A program made the translations under genes and the position numbers. Under the pieces are notes generated by a model that worked only from the letters and a program-made list of their open reading frames with translations, searched no databases and was not told the origin of the DNA. A stretch of DNA of 64,000 bases, from assembly GCF_010731775.1 (NCBI RefSeq), contig NZ_AP022590.1, forward strand, positions 1,364,001 through 1,428,000. The letters are read 5' to 3'. Position 1 is the stretch's first letter. Each line of letters begins with the position of its first letter. This stretch comes from Mycobacterium mantenii (GTDB lineage: Bacteria; Actinomycetota; Actinomycetes; Mycobacteriales; Mycobacteriaceae). Shown in pieces: positions 36,278 through 44,605 of the stretch.

Positions 36278-36772
36278 ATGGCACAGATAACGTTGCGTGG
36301 AAACCCGATCAACACTGTCGGCGAGCTGCCTGCCGTCGGATCCAAAGCCCCGGCCTTCAGGCTGGTCGGCGGCGATCTGGCCGCGGTGAGCAGCGAGCAA
36401 TTCGGCGGTAAGCCGGTGGTGCTCAACATCTTTCCGTCGATCGACACGCCGGTGTGCGCGAACAGCGTGCGGACCTTCAACGAGCGCGCCGCAGGCGGCG
36501 GGGCGACCGTCGTGAACGTCTCGAAGGACCTGCCGTTCGCGCAGGCGCGATTTTGTGGCGCCGAGGGCATCGAGAACGTCACGAGCGGTTCGGCGTTCCG
36601 GGACAGCTTCGGTGAGGACTACGGGGTCACCATCACCGACGGTCCGATGGCGGGGTTGCTCGCCCGGGCCATCGTGGTGATCGGCGCCGACGGCAATGTC
36701 GCCTACACCGAGCTGGTGCCCGAAATCGCGCAGGAGCCGAACTACGACGCGGCTCTGGCCGCGGCGGGCTGA
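36278..36772 (+). CDS. tpx: Thiol peroxidase
   Basis: 164 residues, atypical 2-Cys peroxiredoxin. The peroxidatic Cys60 is in [15 protein letters not shown] and the resolving Cys93 is in ARFCGAEG, at the same residue numbers as in M. tuberculosis Tpx. It reduces hydrogen peroxide, alkyl peroxides and peroxynitrite in the cytoplasm with thioredoxin as electron donor. The ATG at 36278 gives the standard N-terminus [14 protein letters not shown]. Divergent from the GlxA-type regulator. Confidence 0.97.
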   Translation: MAQITLRGNPINTVGELPAVGSKAPAFRLVGGDLAAVSSEQFGGKPVVLNIFPSIDTPVCANSVRTFNERAAGGGATVVNVSKDLPFAQARFCGAEGIENVTSGSAFRDSFGEDYGVTITDGPMAGLLARAIVVIGADGNVAYTELVPEIAQEPNYDAALAAAG

Positions 36773-36790
36773 CCTGCAGGCCGCTGCGAG

Positions 36791-37744
36791 CTAGGGCCGG
36801 CCCACCCACTGCGACGTGGCCGCCAGCACCTCTCGGCAACCCCGCCACATCTCTTCGATGATGTCGGCGGCCGGGGGCAGATCCCGGATGCGCCCGGCCA
36901 CCTGACCCGTGTTGGCCACGCTGGCGTCCATGTCGCCGTCGAAGTAGAGCCGCTGCACGCGTTGCAGTGCCGCGGCGCCCTCCTCGGCAGACGTCGCGGT
37001 ATCGAGCTGCTCGGCGGCGGGTGTGCGGATCACTCGCATCATTCGCTTGCCGTCGAGGGGCAGCATCACCGTGCCGGTCTCGTCGGCGTCGATGACCGCT
37101 TGCTTGAGGTTGCCGTGCACCGGGGAGTCGGCCGAGGCGAGCAGCCGGGTGCCCATCTGCACCGCTTCGGCGCCGAGCACAAAAGCGGCCGCCATGGACC
37201 GCGCGTCGCAGATCCCTCCGGCGGCCACGATCGGGACGTCGACGTGGGTCGCCACCAACGGCAGCAACACCATCGTCGACGCGCCGAACCGGTTCTTGAA
37301 TCCGCCTCCTTCGACGCCTTCGACCACCAGTCCGTCCACGCCGGCGTCGACGGCCTTCTTGGCCGCGGCCAGGGTGCCGACCACGTGGAACACGGTGATG
37401 CCCGCATCGTGCAGGCGATCGGTGAACACCGACGGGCTGCCGGCCGAGGTGGTCACGAACCGAATGTCGTTGGCGACGAGCAGGTCCAGCATCGCCGGGT
37501 CCCGGTTGAACAACAGCGCAATGTTCGCGCCGACGGCACCACCGGTCAGCTCGCGCACCCGCCGCAGGTCGGCTCGACCCTGATCCGAGGTGGTCTCGAT
37601 GATTCCCAGCGCACCGGCATTCGACACCGCCGCTGCCAGCGGGGCGCCGGCGATGTAGGTCATCGGCGCCTGGATGATCGGGATGTCGATGCGCGCAAGC
37701 GCGCAGACCCGGTTGGGTGCGCGACCCGGGTCGCCGGTGGTCAT
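36791..37744 (-). CDS. Nitronate monooxygenase family flavoprotein (second copy)
   Basis: 317 residues. IDIPIIQAPMTYIAGAPLAA, VVEGVEGGGFKNRFG and IVAAGGICDARSMAAAF are the FMN-barrel signatures of the 2-nitropropane dioxygenase family. It diverges strongly from the member at 14.9 kb. Its ATG overlaps the stop of the NYN-domain gene by four bases (ATGA), so they form a coupled pair. It ends 19 bp from the convergent tpx gene. Confidence 0.87.
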   Translation of the reverse strand: MTTGDPGRAPNRVCALARIDIPIIQAPMTYIAGAPLAAAVSNAGALGIIETTSDQGRADLRRVRELTGGAVGANIALLFNRDPAMLDLLVANDIRFVTTSAGSPSVFTDRLHDAGITVFHVVGTLAAAKKAVDAGVDGLVVEGVEGGGFKNRFGASTMVLLPLVATHVDVPIVAAGGICDARSMAAAFVLGAEAVQMGTRLLASADSPVHGNLKQAVIDADETGTVMLPLDGKRMMRVIRTPAAEQLDTATSAEEGAAALQRVQRLYFDGDMDASVANTGQVAGRIRDLPPAADIIEEMWRGCREVLAATSQWVGRP

Positions 37745-38130
37745 CGGTCCCGCGGATCGACGAGATTGCGGAAGTTTTCCGACCGGTGCACGGATGCACC
37801 CAGGCTTCGCACTCGCTCGGTCAGCGCCCGGTCGGACGTCACGACGCGAAGGTCGTGCGGCGCTGCGTCGGCCGCGACCAGCCGGACGATCTCGTCGTCG
37901 GCCGAATTCGCGGCCGCCCTGGGTGCGTGCGCAATCTCTATCGCCGATGACGTGAGGGCCGCTGACGGCGGTCGCTCAAACACCACTGTCACCGTTTCTC
38001 CTTGACTCGACGCCCATCGGTCCAGCGTTTCGACCAACGTGACCATGGCACCATCGCGGTCCTTCCACCAGCCGTCGGGGCGGCTTCCGATCACATTCAT
38101 GCCGTCGACAATCCAGCGCACAATCCACAC
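37741..38130 (-). CDS. NYN/PIN-like domain protein (YacP-type RNase candidate)
   Basis: 129 residues. WIVDGMNVIGSRPDGWW is the first acidic motif of NYN/PIN-like nucleases, with further acidic residues at ANSADDEIVRLV and VVTSDRALTERVRSLG. Such proteins are metal-dependent RNases involved in RNA processing. The GTG at 38130 places the Asp motif near residue 9, normal for the family. Translationally coupled to the nitronate monooxygenase, an odd pairing of RNA and flavin chemistry. Divergent from the flavin monooxygenase at 38244. Confidence 0.82.
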   Translation of the reverse strand: MWIVRWIVDGMNVIGSRPDGWWKDRDGAMVTLVETLDRWASSQGETVTVVFERPPSAALTSSAIEIAHAPRAAANSADDEIVRLVAADAAPHDLRVVTSDRALTERVRSLGASVHRSENFRNLVDPRDR

Positions 38131-38182
38131 CGTAAACGACGTGGCGCGGCGGGTGGTTTTCGTTCTGCAGGCCGTGAGTGGT

Positions 38183-38202
38183 TGATACGGTCACCGGTAT
38201 CA
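38183..38202. promoter_or_regulatory. Inverted repeat TGATAC-N8-GTATCA
   Basis: 6-bp perfect arms flank an 8-bp centre midway between the divergent NYN gene (start 38130) and the monooxygenase gene (start 38244). It is a reasonable operator for a dimeric regulator, but no regulator gene is adjacent. Confidence 0.4.
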
Positions 38203-38243
38203 GTTCCCCGCTGATGCCGTCGCACCCAATGATGGGGGGCCAT

Positions 38244-39428
38244 ATGACGTCGATCGCCGATACCGAGGACCGGGTTGTCGCGCTGGCCCGCGGCATGCGG
38301 GACCTGGTGCAGGCCGAAGCCGCCGAATCCGAACGCGCGCGCACCCTCACCCCGGCGATCGTCGACGCGATGTGGGGGAGCGGCCTGATGTCGGCGTTCA
38401 ACCCGGTGGCGGCCGGTGGCGTCGAGCCGTCGTTCACCGGGATGATCGAAACCTGGATCGAGATGGCTTGGCAGGATGGGTCATTCGGCTGGGTGGGCAT
38501 CGCCAACCTGCCGTCGTCCTTCGCCGCGGCGGCGTACCTGCCCGACGACGGTTTCGCCGAGGTGTTCACCGCGCACGACAACCGGGTCACCATGGGCGGC
38601 CAATTCTTTCCCAACGGACAGGGCAACGCCGTCGACGGCGGCTACTTGGTCAACGGCGCGTGGAACTTCGGCTCGGGCACCGGGCACTCCCAATACATCG
38701 CGGCGGGATTCTTTCCGATGGACAACGGCGAGATGCGCTGGATCAGTGAGGGTTTCCCCGAGATGCGGGTGGCCGTGATTCCGCGGGAACAGATCAGTTT
38801 CAACGACGGCTGGTTCGTGCAGGGGCTGAAGGGAACCGGCTCCTACGACTACAGCGCCGCGGAGGTGTTCGTACCCGAGAGCCGCACGTTCGAGCTGTTC
38901 GTGCGTCAGCCCTACCGGGGGACATCGCCGGCCACCAGGATGGGACTGATGCCCGTGACCGCCGCCGGGCACGCGTCGTGGGCGCTGGGCGTGGCCAAGA
39001 GCATGCTCGACGACGTCCAGGAGCTGGCCGCGACGAAGTTCCGGATGAGTGACATGGCATCGCTGGCCAGCCGCCCCACCTTTCAGAAGGGACTCGCGCA
39101 TCACCGCGCGGCCTGGCGTGCGGCACGGCTCCTGGTGCTCGACGCGTTCACCTGCGCCGAAGGCGCGGTGGCGGCGGGGGAGGACCTGACACCGGCGCTG
39201 CGTGCCGACATGCGGGTGGCCGCCGTCTACGCCACCGACACGGCCCGAAGCTGCGCCGAATGGGCCCACCTGGTCGCCGGGACCAGCTCGATCCGGGAGG
39301 GCAGCCGGCTGGAGCGCGCCTTCCGTGACATCTACACCGGCACCCAGCACGCGTTCATCAGTGAGAAGGTCGCCATCGACGTCGCCCAGATCTGGCTCGG
39401 CATCATCGACGACCAGCCCGGGCTGTAG
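38244..39428 (+). CDS. Acyl-CoA-dehydrogenase-fold flavin monooxygenase (HsaA-like)
   Basis: 394 residues. The three-domain ACAD fold is recognisable: N-terminal helices (VVALARGMRDLVQAEAAESE), a middle beta domain (GGYLVNGAWNFGSGTGHSQY) and C-terminal helices ending at the GIIDDQPG tail. The FGSG motif and lack of a clear catalytic Glu point to the flavin-dependent monooxygenase subgroup (HsaA, HpaB-like), which needs a partner flavin reductase, rather than a true dehydrogenase. GGGGGG before the ATG at 38244 supports this start; upstream in-frame codons lack one. Substrate unknown, aromatic or sterol ring plausible. Confidence 0.82.
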   Translation: MTSIADTEDRVVALARGMRDLVQAEAAESERARTLTPAIVDAMWGSGLMSAFNPVAAGGVEPSFTGMIETWIEMAWQDGSFGWVGIANLPSSFAAAAYLPDDGFAEVFTAHDNRVTMGGQFFPNGQGNAVDGGYLVNGAWNFGSGTGHSQYIAAGFFPMDNGEMRWISEGFPEMRVAVIPREQISFNDGWFVQGLKGTGSYDYSAAEVFVPESRTFELFVRQPYRGTSPATRMGLMPVTAAGHASWALGVAKSMLDDVQELAATKFRMSDMASLASRPTFQKGLAHHRAAWRAARLLVLDAFTCAEGAVAAGEDLTPALRADMRVAAVYATDTARSCAEWAHLVAGTSSIREGSRLERAFRDIYTGTQHAFISEKVAIDVAQIWLGIIDDQPGL

Positions 39429-39607
39429 GTCGCCTGCCCCACATCCGGAAACGACGCAACTTCTGGTCATCGGGCAACGGCCGCGGTGGAATCACCGGAA
39501 CACTCGAAGTCGAGAAGTCAACGGCGCGAGGATACCTGCGATTGTCGTCCGGCACTGCAATACCCTGACGCACAACCGAATTCAATGATTCCGACGGCTG
39601 AGCGGAA

Positions 39608-39754
39608 CTACTGACTGCGCACTAGCAGCTTCATCTGCTTATTGCAGCACGTCTCCGCGTGCTCGGTCTCCGATGCGCAGGGACAAGGCTTTTCGTAAAC
39701 CAGTACCGCTCCGCACTCTTCGCACTCGTAGTGTTGCCCGGCTTCTCGGGACAT
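39608..39754 (-). CDS. Desulforedoxin-like cysteine-rich mini-protein
   Basis: A 48-residue frame with ATG at 39754 and TAG at 39608-39610, preceded by GAGGG at proper spacing. It contains YECEECGAVLVY and CCNKQMKLLV, closely resembling the desulforedoxin/desulfoferrodoxin N-domain pattern (CxxCG, then CCxxxM). The four ligands would be Cys11, Cys14, Cys36 and Cys37 holding one iron or zinc. An inserted Cys24-Pro-Cys26 adds two cysteines not in classic desulforedoxin. It stands alone between two plus-strand genes. Role is unknown: electron transfer, superoxide chemistry or a zinc knuckle. Confidence 0.72.
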   Translation of the reverse strand: MSREAGQHYECEECGAVLVYEKPCPCASETEHAETCCNKQMKLLVRSQ

Positions 39755-39932
39755 GATGCCCTCATCTCACGTCGTTTGCCGGACAGCAATTAATTCCGGC
39801 GGGTAGACCGATTCGACCGCTAATTCGGCGAAATGGGCCTGAGTCGAATGATGTCGCAGACTCAAGGCGGGAAGTAGGGTCCATCGGCCCTAAACGGAAA
39901 CACGTCTCCTTAACACCGCTACCATTGCGCGC

Positions 39933-40835
39933 ATGCGCGGCTCGAAAATCCTGATCACCGGCCCGACCGGTCAAATCGCCACCCCCATCGCACGGGCGCT
40001 TGCCGCCGACAACGAGGTCTGGGGGATCGCCCGTTTCACCGACCCCGCCGCGCGAGAAGGCCTCGAGAAGGCTGGAATTCGTTGCGAGAAGGTGAATCTG
40101 GCGGCCGGCGACTTCACCGGTCTGCCATCCGATTTCGAGTACGTCCTCAACTTGGCGGTGGCCAAGAGCGGCAGCTGGGACAAGGACCTGGCGGCCAACG
40201 CGGAGTCGGTCGGCCTGCTGATGGCCCACTGCCGCAACGCGAAGGCCTTCCTGCACTGCTCGTCGGCCGCCGTGTATGACCCGCCCGGCGATGACCCGCG
40301 CAGCGAGCGGTCCGCCCTCGGCGACAACCACAAGCCGCTGTTTCCCACCTACTCCATCTCCAAGATCGCCGGCGAAGTGGTCGCCCGATCGGTGGCGCGC
40401 GTCGTCGGCCTGCCCACCACGATCGCGCGGCTCAACGTTCCCTACGGCGACAACGGCGGGTGGCCGTTCTATCACATGGAGATGATGCTGGGCGGCATCC
40501 CGATTCCCGTCCCGCCCGGTGAGCCCGCCCGCTACAACCCGATACACGAGGACGACATCATCGCGACCATCCCCAAGCTGCTCGAGGTCGCATCGGTCCC
40601 GGCGACCACGGTCAACTGGTGCGGCGACCAGACGGTCAGCCTGCAGGAGTGGTGCGACTACCTCGGCTCACTCGTCGGCGCGGAGCCGCTCTTCGAGGCG
40701 AGCGAACAGGCGTTGCGCGGCAACCCCACCACCACCGACCGGATGCACGAGCTGATCGGCGGTACCTCCGTCGACTGGCGCGACGGGCTCCGCCGCATGG
40801 CGGCGAAATTCCACCCGGACCTCGTCGCCGTCTAG
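39933..40835 (+). CDS. NAD-dependent epimerase/dehydratase-like (extended SDR) protein
   Basis: 300 residues. The cofactor motif is ILITGPTGQIATPIARAL and the catalytic Tyr-Lys pair is in TYSISK. HCSSAAVYDPPG provides the Ser strand. The Rossmann part resembles sugar epimerases and hydroxysteroid dehydrogenases of the extended SDR class. About 200 bp upstream of an aldehyde dehydrogenase on the same strand; co-function is possible but separate promoters are likely. Substrate unknown. Confidence 0.86.
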   Translation: MRGSKILITGPTGQIATPIARALAADNEVWGIARFTDPAAREGLEKAGIRCEKVNLAAGDFTGLPSDFEYVLNLAVAKSGSWDKDLAANAESVGLLMAHCRNAKAFLHCSSAAVYDPPGDDPRSERSALGDNHKPLFPTYSISKIAGEVVARSVARVVGLPTTIARLNVPYGDNGGWPFYHMEMMLGGIPIPVPPGEPARYNPIHEDDIIATIPKLLEVASVPATTVNWCGDQTVSLQEWCDYLGSLVGAEPLFEASEQALRGNPTTTDRMHELIGGTSVDWRDGLRRMAAKFHPDLVAV

Positions 40836-40979
40836 GGCACGGTCGGCCCACCGACCAGCCATCCGGCCTTCGCGACTGCGCCGTGCGCGATCTCGGGGGA
40901 AACCTCATCCGCATCCAAGGACTGCGTCGAGCCCATCCGCGTGCGGGTGCTTGACCAGCCGTGTGCACAATGCTAAGCA

Positions 40980-40996
40980 AGTGCTCAGCACTGAGC
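40980..40996. promoter_or_regulatory. Overlapping palindromes before the aldehyde dehydrogenase gene
   Basis: AGTGCT-C-AGCACT (40980-40992) and GCTCAG-CA-CTGAGC (40983-40996) are both perfect dyads and overlap by 10 bp. They lie 46 bp before the ATG, a typical operator position. No regulator gene is adjacent, so the cognate protein is unknown. Confidence 0.55.
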
Positions 40997-41041
40997 GCAT
41001 TGGGCGCTACGGCGCCACGAGTGGCATACGAAAGGGATCAG

Positions 41042-42496
41042 ATGACGGTGCAGGCGGTATTGGACGACATTCGCAAGCGCCCCGGAACGGGTGACGTCAT
41101 CGCGGTCGTCGATCCCGCGACCGAGGAGACGATCACCGAATTCACCGACTGCGGGCAGGAAGCGGTCAACGACGCCGCCGTGCGGGCGAAGGCGTCCTTC
41201 GAGTCGGGTGTCTGGTCCGAGCTTCCGGGCCGCGAGCGGGCCAAGATCTTGTGGCGCATCGGGGACTTGATCGACGAGCACGCCGAGGATTTCGCCCAAC
41301 TCGATTCGCTCAACACCGGCATGCCGCTGATGCAGGCCCAGTTGCAGATGTCCACCTGCTCGGAGTTCTTCCGGTACTACGCCGGCTGGTGTTCGAAGAT
41401 CAACGGCGTCGCCTACGACGTGAAGACCGACGGCATCGCGACCGACAACTACGTCAATATGCACGCGTACACGCTCAAGGAGCCCTACAGCGTGGTGGGC
41501 CTGATCTTCCCGTGGAACGGCCCGATCTTCAACGCCAGCGCGAAGCTCGCGCCGGCCCTGGCCGCGGGCGGCAGCCTGCTCGTCAAGCCCGCCGAGGAGA
41601 CGCCGCTGTCGGCGCTGCTGTTGGACAGGCTCATCCACGAGGCCGGCGTGCCCGAGGGCGTCGTCAACCTGCTGACCGGTTACGGCCACACCGCGGGCGC
41701 CGCGATCACCGCGCACCCCGATGTCCAGAAGGTCGCCTTCACCGGGTCGACCGAGGTCGGCAAGGAGATCGTGCGGGCCTCGGCGGACAACCTGAAAAAG
41801 GTCACGCTGGAGCTCGGCGGCAAATCGCCGGTGCTGATCTTCGACGACGCCAACCTGGACAACGCGATCATGATGGCATCGCTGGGCATCTTCGTGCACT
41901 CGGGCCAGGGCTGCGTGTGCGGGTCGCGCATCTTCGCCCAGCGCGGTGTCTACGACCGGGTCGTGGAAGGCATTGCGATGATGGCGAATTCGTTCAAGCT
42001 GGGCGCCCCCAGCGAGGAGGGCTGCGTCAGCGGCCCGCTGATCAGCCAGAAGCAACTGAACCGCGTCATGGGCTTCATCGACGAGGGCAAGAAGGACGGC
42101 GTCGAGGTGGTCACCGGCGGCCACCGGCTGGACCGCAAGGGCTACTTCGTCCACCCGACGGTGCTCACCAACGTCGACACCAGCATGCGGCTGTACCAGC
42201 AGGAGATCTTCGGCCCCGTGGTCACCATCCTGCCGTTCGACGACGAGGACGAGGCCGTGGCCCTGGCCAATGACACCACCTACGGCCTGGCGGCCACCGC
42301 CTGGACGGAGAACCTCGGCCGGGCCCACCGGATCATGCGGCGACTGCAGGCCGGCAGTGTCCAGGTCAATTGCCAGCTGGTCTTCGACCACGATGTGCCG
42401 TTCGGCGGCTACAAGCAGTCCGGCTGGGGCCACGAGTTCGGGAAAGAGGGCCTCGAGATCTACCTCAAGACGAAGTCGGTCTGGGCTCAGCTCTAG
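41042..42496 (+). CDS. Aldehyde dehydrogenase (NAD(P)+)
   Basis: 484 residues, standard ALDH size. Catalytic Cys291 is in SGQGCVCGSR, the general-base Glu in LELGGKSP, cofactor motif FTGSTEVGKE, and IFPWNGPIFNASAKLAPAL before it. It oxidises aldehydes to acids; phenylacetaldehyde/betaine aldehyde-like members are closest in motif. The ATG at 41042 has GAAAGGGA upstream, while an ATG at 40961 would run through the operator-like palindromes. A strong terminator follows directly. Confidence 0.92.
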   Translation: MTVQAVLDDIRKRPGTGDVIAVVDPATEETITEFTDCGQEAVNDAAVRAKASFESGVWSELPGRERAKILWRIGDLIDEHAEDFAQLDSLNTGMPLMQAQLQMSTCSEFFRYYAGWCSKINGVAYDVKTDGIATDNYVNMHAYTLKEPYSVVGLIFPWNGPIFNASAKLAPALAAGGSLLVKPAEETPLSALLLDRLIHEAGVPEGVVNLLTGYGHTAGAAITAHPDVQKVAFTGSTEVGKEIVRASADNLKKVTLELGGKSPVLIFDDANLDNAIMMASLGIFVHSGQGCVCGSRIFAQRGVYDRVVEGIAMMANSFKLGAPSEEGCVSGPLISQKQLNRVMGFIDEGKKDGVEVVTGGHRLDRKGYFVHPTVLTNVDTSMRLYQQEIFGPVVTILPFDDEDEAVALANDTTYGLAATAWTENLGRAHRIMRRLQAGSVQVNCQLVFDHDVPFGGYKQSGWGHEFGKEGLEIYLKTKSVWAQL

Positions 42497-42514
42497 ACCT
42501 GTCGTCTCACAACG

Positions 42515-42549
42515 AAAAGTCCCGGACCGCAAGCAGGTCCGGGACTTTT
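42515..42549. terminator. Bidirectional rho-independent terminator
   Basis: AAAAGTCCCGGACC (42515-42528) pairs perfectly with GGTCCGGGACTTTT (42536-42549) around a 7-base loop. The A/T ends give a U-tract in both directions, serving the aldehyde dehydrogenase gene and the convergent small membrane protein gene. Confidence 0.9.
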
Positions 42550-42568
42550 CCGACGGCCGTCAGACGGG

Positions 42569-42823
42569 TCAAGAACCCTTGTTGTAGCGGGTGAGGAATC
42601 CGACGGAGGCCACCGCGGCGGCGGTTCCGATCACGCCCCACAGCACCAACTGGAAAGCCATCGCGCCGAAGAACCAGCCGAAAGTCATTCCGATGTAGAG
42701 CATCCAGATCAGCCGGAAAAAGCTCCAGACCGCGACCAGGCCGGTGCTGATCCCGATGTACAGGCTTCGTTGCCGATCGACACGGTTGATCTGTTCCTGG
42801 ATGCTGGTCGGCACGATGTTCAT
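42569..42823 (-). CDS. Small membrane protein, two to three helices
   Basis: 84 residues. Hydrophobic helices cover about residues 22-45 and 48-75 (LYIGISTGLVAVWSFFRLIW, FFGAMAFQLVLWGVIGTAAA). GAAAGGAAG precedes the ATG at good spacing. The N-terminal MNIVPTSIQEQINRVDRQ is hydrophilic and probably cytoplasmic. No family recognised. The gene ends 20 bp from the bidirectional terminator. Confidence 0.82.
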   Translation of the reverse strand: MNIVPTSIQEQINRVDRQRSLYIGISTGLVAVWSFFRLIWMLYIGMTFGWFFGAMAFQLVLWGVIGTAAAVASVGFLTRYNKGS

Positions 42824-43087
42824 TTGCTGTCTTCCTTTCGTAAGGCGCCGCCTCGTTGGCGTCGTCGTTGCGCCAAGTACAGGCCCGCGAACCGGCTACC
42901 GATCCCAACCCTGCGCGCGACGACGGCCGCACTACCCCTGCTTCGCGCCGGATGGCAAGGGTCGGGTGGCACGGCTATCGGGGAGTGACGTCACTTGCGG
43001 GCACCGGGGCGCGGGTGGGTCAATGCATCTGAACACCTGCGATCGCGGGGGATCGCGTCCGCCGCTCGACTCGAGGGAGGGGTCCCC

Positions 43088-43735
43088 ATGATGAATCCGA
43101 TCAAGCTCGCCGAACAGGTCGCCGAATCGGTGCTGGCGGTGGGCGGCATCCGGGTGGGCACCGAGGAGCCCAAGTACACGCACCGCCGACTTACCGACAC
43201 CGTCGAAATCCGCCGCTACGGTCCGCGGATCGCCGCCGAGACGGTTGTCGACGCCGACGAGAACCGCGCCCGCAACGAAGGGTTCCGGCGATTGGCGGGA
43301 TACATCTTCGGCGGTAATCGGGGCGATCAATCGATCTCGATGACGGCACCGGTCAGCCAGCAGTCGAGCCGGGGCGGCGAGCGGATCGCGATGACCGCGC
43401 CCGTCGCCCAATCCGCAGGCACCGAGAGTGGCTGGGCCATCCGGTTTTTCATGCCCGCCAAGTGGACGATGGAGACCCTTCCCGCGCCCAACGATGACCG
43501 GGTCCGCCTCGTCACCGTGCCGCCCGCGACCGTGGCGGTGCTGCGATTCAGCGGTGACCGCAGCCCCAAGGCGGTCAGCGCCCGCACGGGCGAGCTTTTG
43601 ACGATATTGCGGGACAAGGGGATTCAACCGACCGGCAATCCCGAAGCCTGGTTCTACGACCCACCGTGGACGGTGCCGATGCGGCGTCGTAACGAGATCA
43701 CCGTCGCCGTCGATCCGGCCTCCGTTCCCGACTAG
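43088..43735 (+). CDS. SOUL-family heme-binding-like protein
   Basis: 215 residues. EIRRYGPRIAAETVV, FRRLAGYIFGGNR, ISMTAPVSQQ and RFFMPAKWTMETLPAPNDDRV are the consecutive SOUL/HBP signatures. The family binds heme or tetrapyrroles in some organisms; the binding His is not conserved across the family. Overlapping ATGs at 43088 and 43091 follow GGGAGGGG closely. Next gene begins 27 bp later on the same strand, so co-transcription with the methyltransferase is likely. Confidence 0.88.
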   Translation: MMNPIKLAEQVAESVLAVGGIRVGTEEPKYTHRRLTDTVEIRRYGPRIAAETVVDADENRARNEGFRRLAGYIFGGNRGDQSISMTAPVSQQSSRGGERIAMTAPVAQSAGTESGWAIRFFMPAKWTMETLPAPNDDRVRLVTVPPATVAVLRFSGDRSPKAVSARTGELLTILRDKGIQPTGNPEAWFYDPPWTVPMRRRNEITVAVDPASVPD

Positions 43736-43762
43736 CCGGCACGGCACGGCTACGGTTTGCCG

Positions 43763-44602
43763 ATGATGAATCCTGGGGACAACCCGCACCCGGATGCCGG
43801 GCTGCTGACCGGCGTCTCGGAAACGGCGCTTCTCACGCTTTACGGAAGGGCATACCAGGCCGGGCACCCGGACCCGATCATCGACGACCCGACGGCCGTC
43901 AGGCTCGTCGAGTCCATCGACTTCGACTTCGAAAAATTCGGCCGCAAGGGCCAGGAGATGGCGCTGCGCTCGCTGGCCGTCGACCAGTGCGCGATCGACT
44001 ACCTGATCACGCACCCCCGCGCAACCGTCGTCGCGCTTGCCGAAGGCTTCCAAACGTCGTTCTGGCGCCTGGACCGCGCCCTGCCCGACCCGCAATTCAC
44101 GTGGGTCTCGGTGGACTTGCCGCCGGTCGTCGAACTTCGACAGCGCCTGCTGCCGCATTCCACGCGCATCACCCACCTCGCGCAATCCGCGCTCGACTAC
44201 GGCTGGATCGACAAGGTCGACGCCCGCCACGGCGTGTTCATCACCGCCGAGGGCCTGTTGATGTACCTGCAGCCCGATGAGGCGCTGGGACTGATCGCCC
44301 AGTGCGCCAGCAGCTTTCCCGGCGGCCAGATGTTCTTCGACCTACCGCCGACGATCGTCAAGCACATCGCGCGAAACGGGCTGCGTTCGTCCAAGCGCTA
44401 CCGGGTGCCGCCGATGCCGTTCAGCCTCTCGGCCCGTCAACTGACGCGATGGGCGCAGACCACGCCCGGCATCCGCGCCGTGCACGATGTGCCGATGCCC
44501 AAGGGGCGGGGCGTGTTCTTTGGAACCCTGTATCCCGCGTTGTGGCGGTTCCCGCCGATGAAGCCCTACCGCGGGATCTACGCCCTGCTCGAATTCGGTT
44601 GA
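43763..44602 (+). CDS. Leucine-carboxyl-methyltransferase-like SAM-dependent methyltransferase
   Basis: 279 residues. The fold is that of LCMT-type enzymes: TLYGRAYQAGHPDPIIDDP early, VVALAEGFQTSFWRLDRAL for the SAM loop, TWVSVDLPPVVELRQ for the acidic strand and FITAEGLLMYLQPDEALG after it. It resembles tetracenomycin C-type O-methyltransferases. Substrate unknown. The ATG at 43763 is preferred over the TTG at 43757. Ends 3 bp before the convergent MDR gene. Confidence 0.84.
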   Translation: MMNPGDNPHPDAGLLTGVSETALLTLYGRAYQAGHPDPIIDDPTAVRLVESIDFDFEKFGRKGQEMALRSLAVDQCAIDYLITHPRATVVALAEGFQTSFWRLDRALPDPQFTWVSVDLPPVVELRQRLLPHSTRITHLAQSALDYGWIDKVDARHGVFITAEGLLMYLQPDEALGLIAQCASSFPGGQMFFDLPPTIVKHIARNGLRSSKRYRVPPMPFSLSARQLTRWAQTTPGIRAVHDVPMPKGRGVFFGTLYPALWRFPPMKPYRGIYALLEFG

Positions 44603-44605
44603 GCC

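Noticed and set aside
40985..42532. 515-codon minus-strand open frame opposite the aldehyde dehydrogenase
   Set aside because: Antisense of a gene with intact ALDH motifs; composition rich in Arg/Val/Gly without family features.
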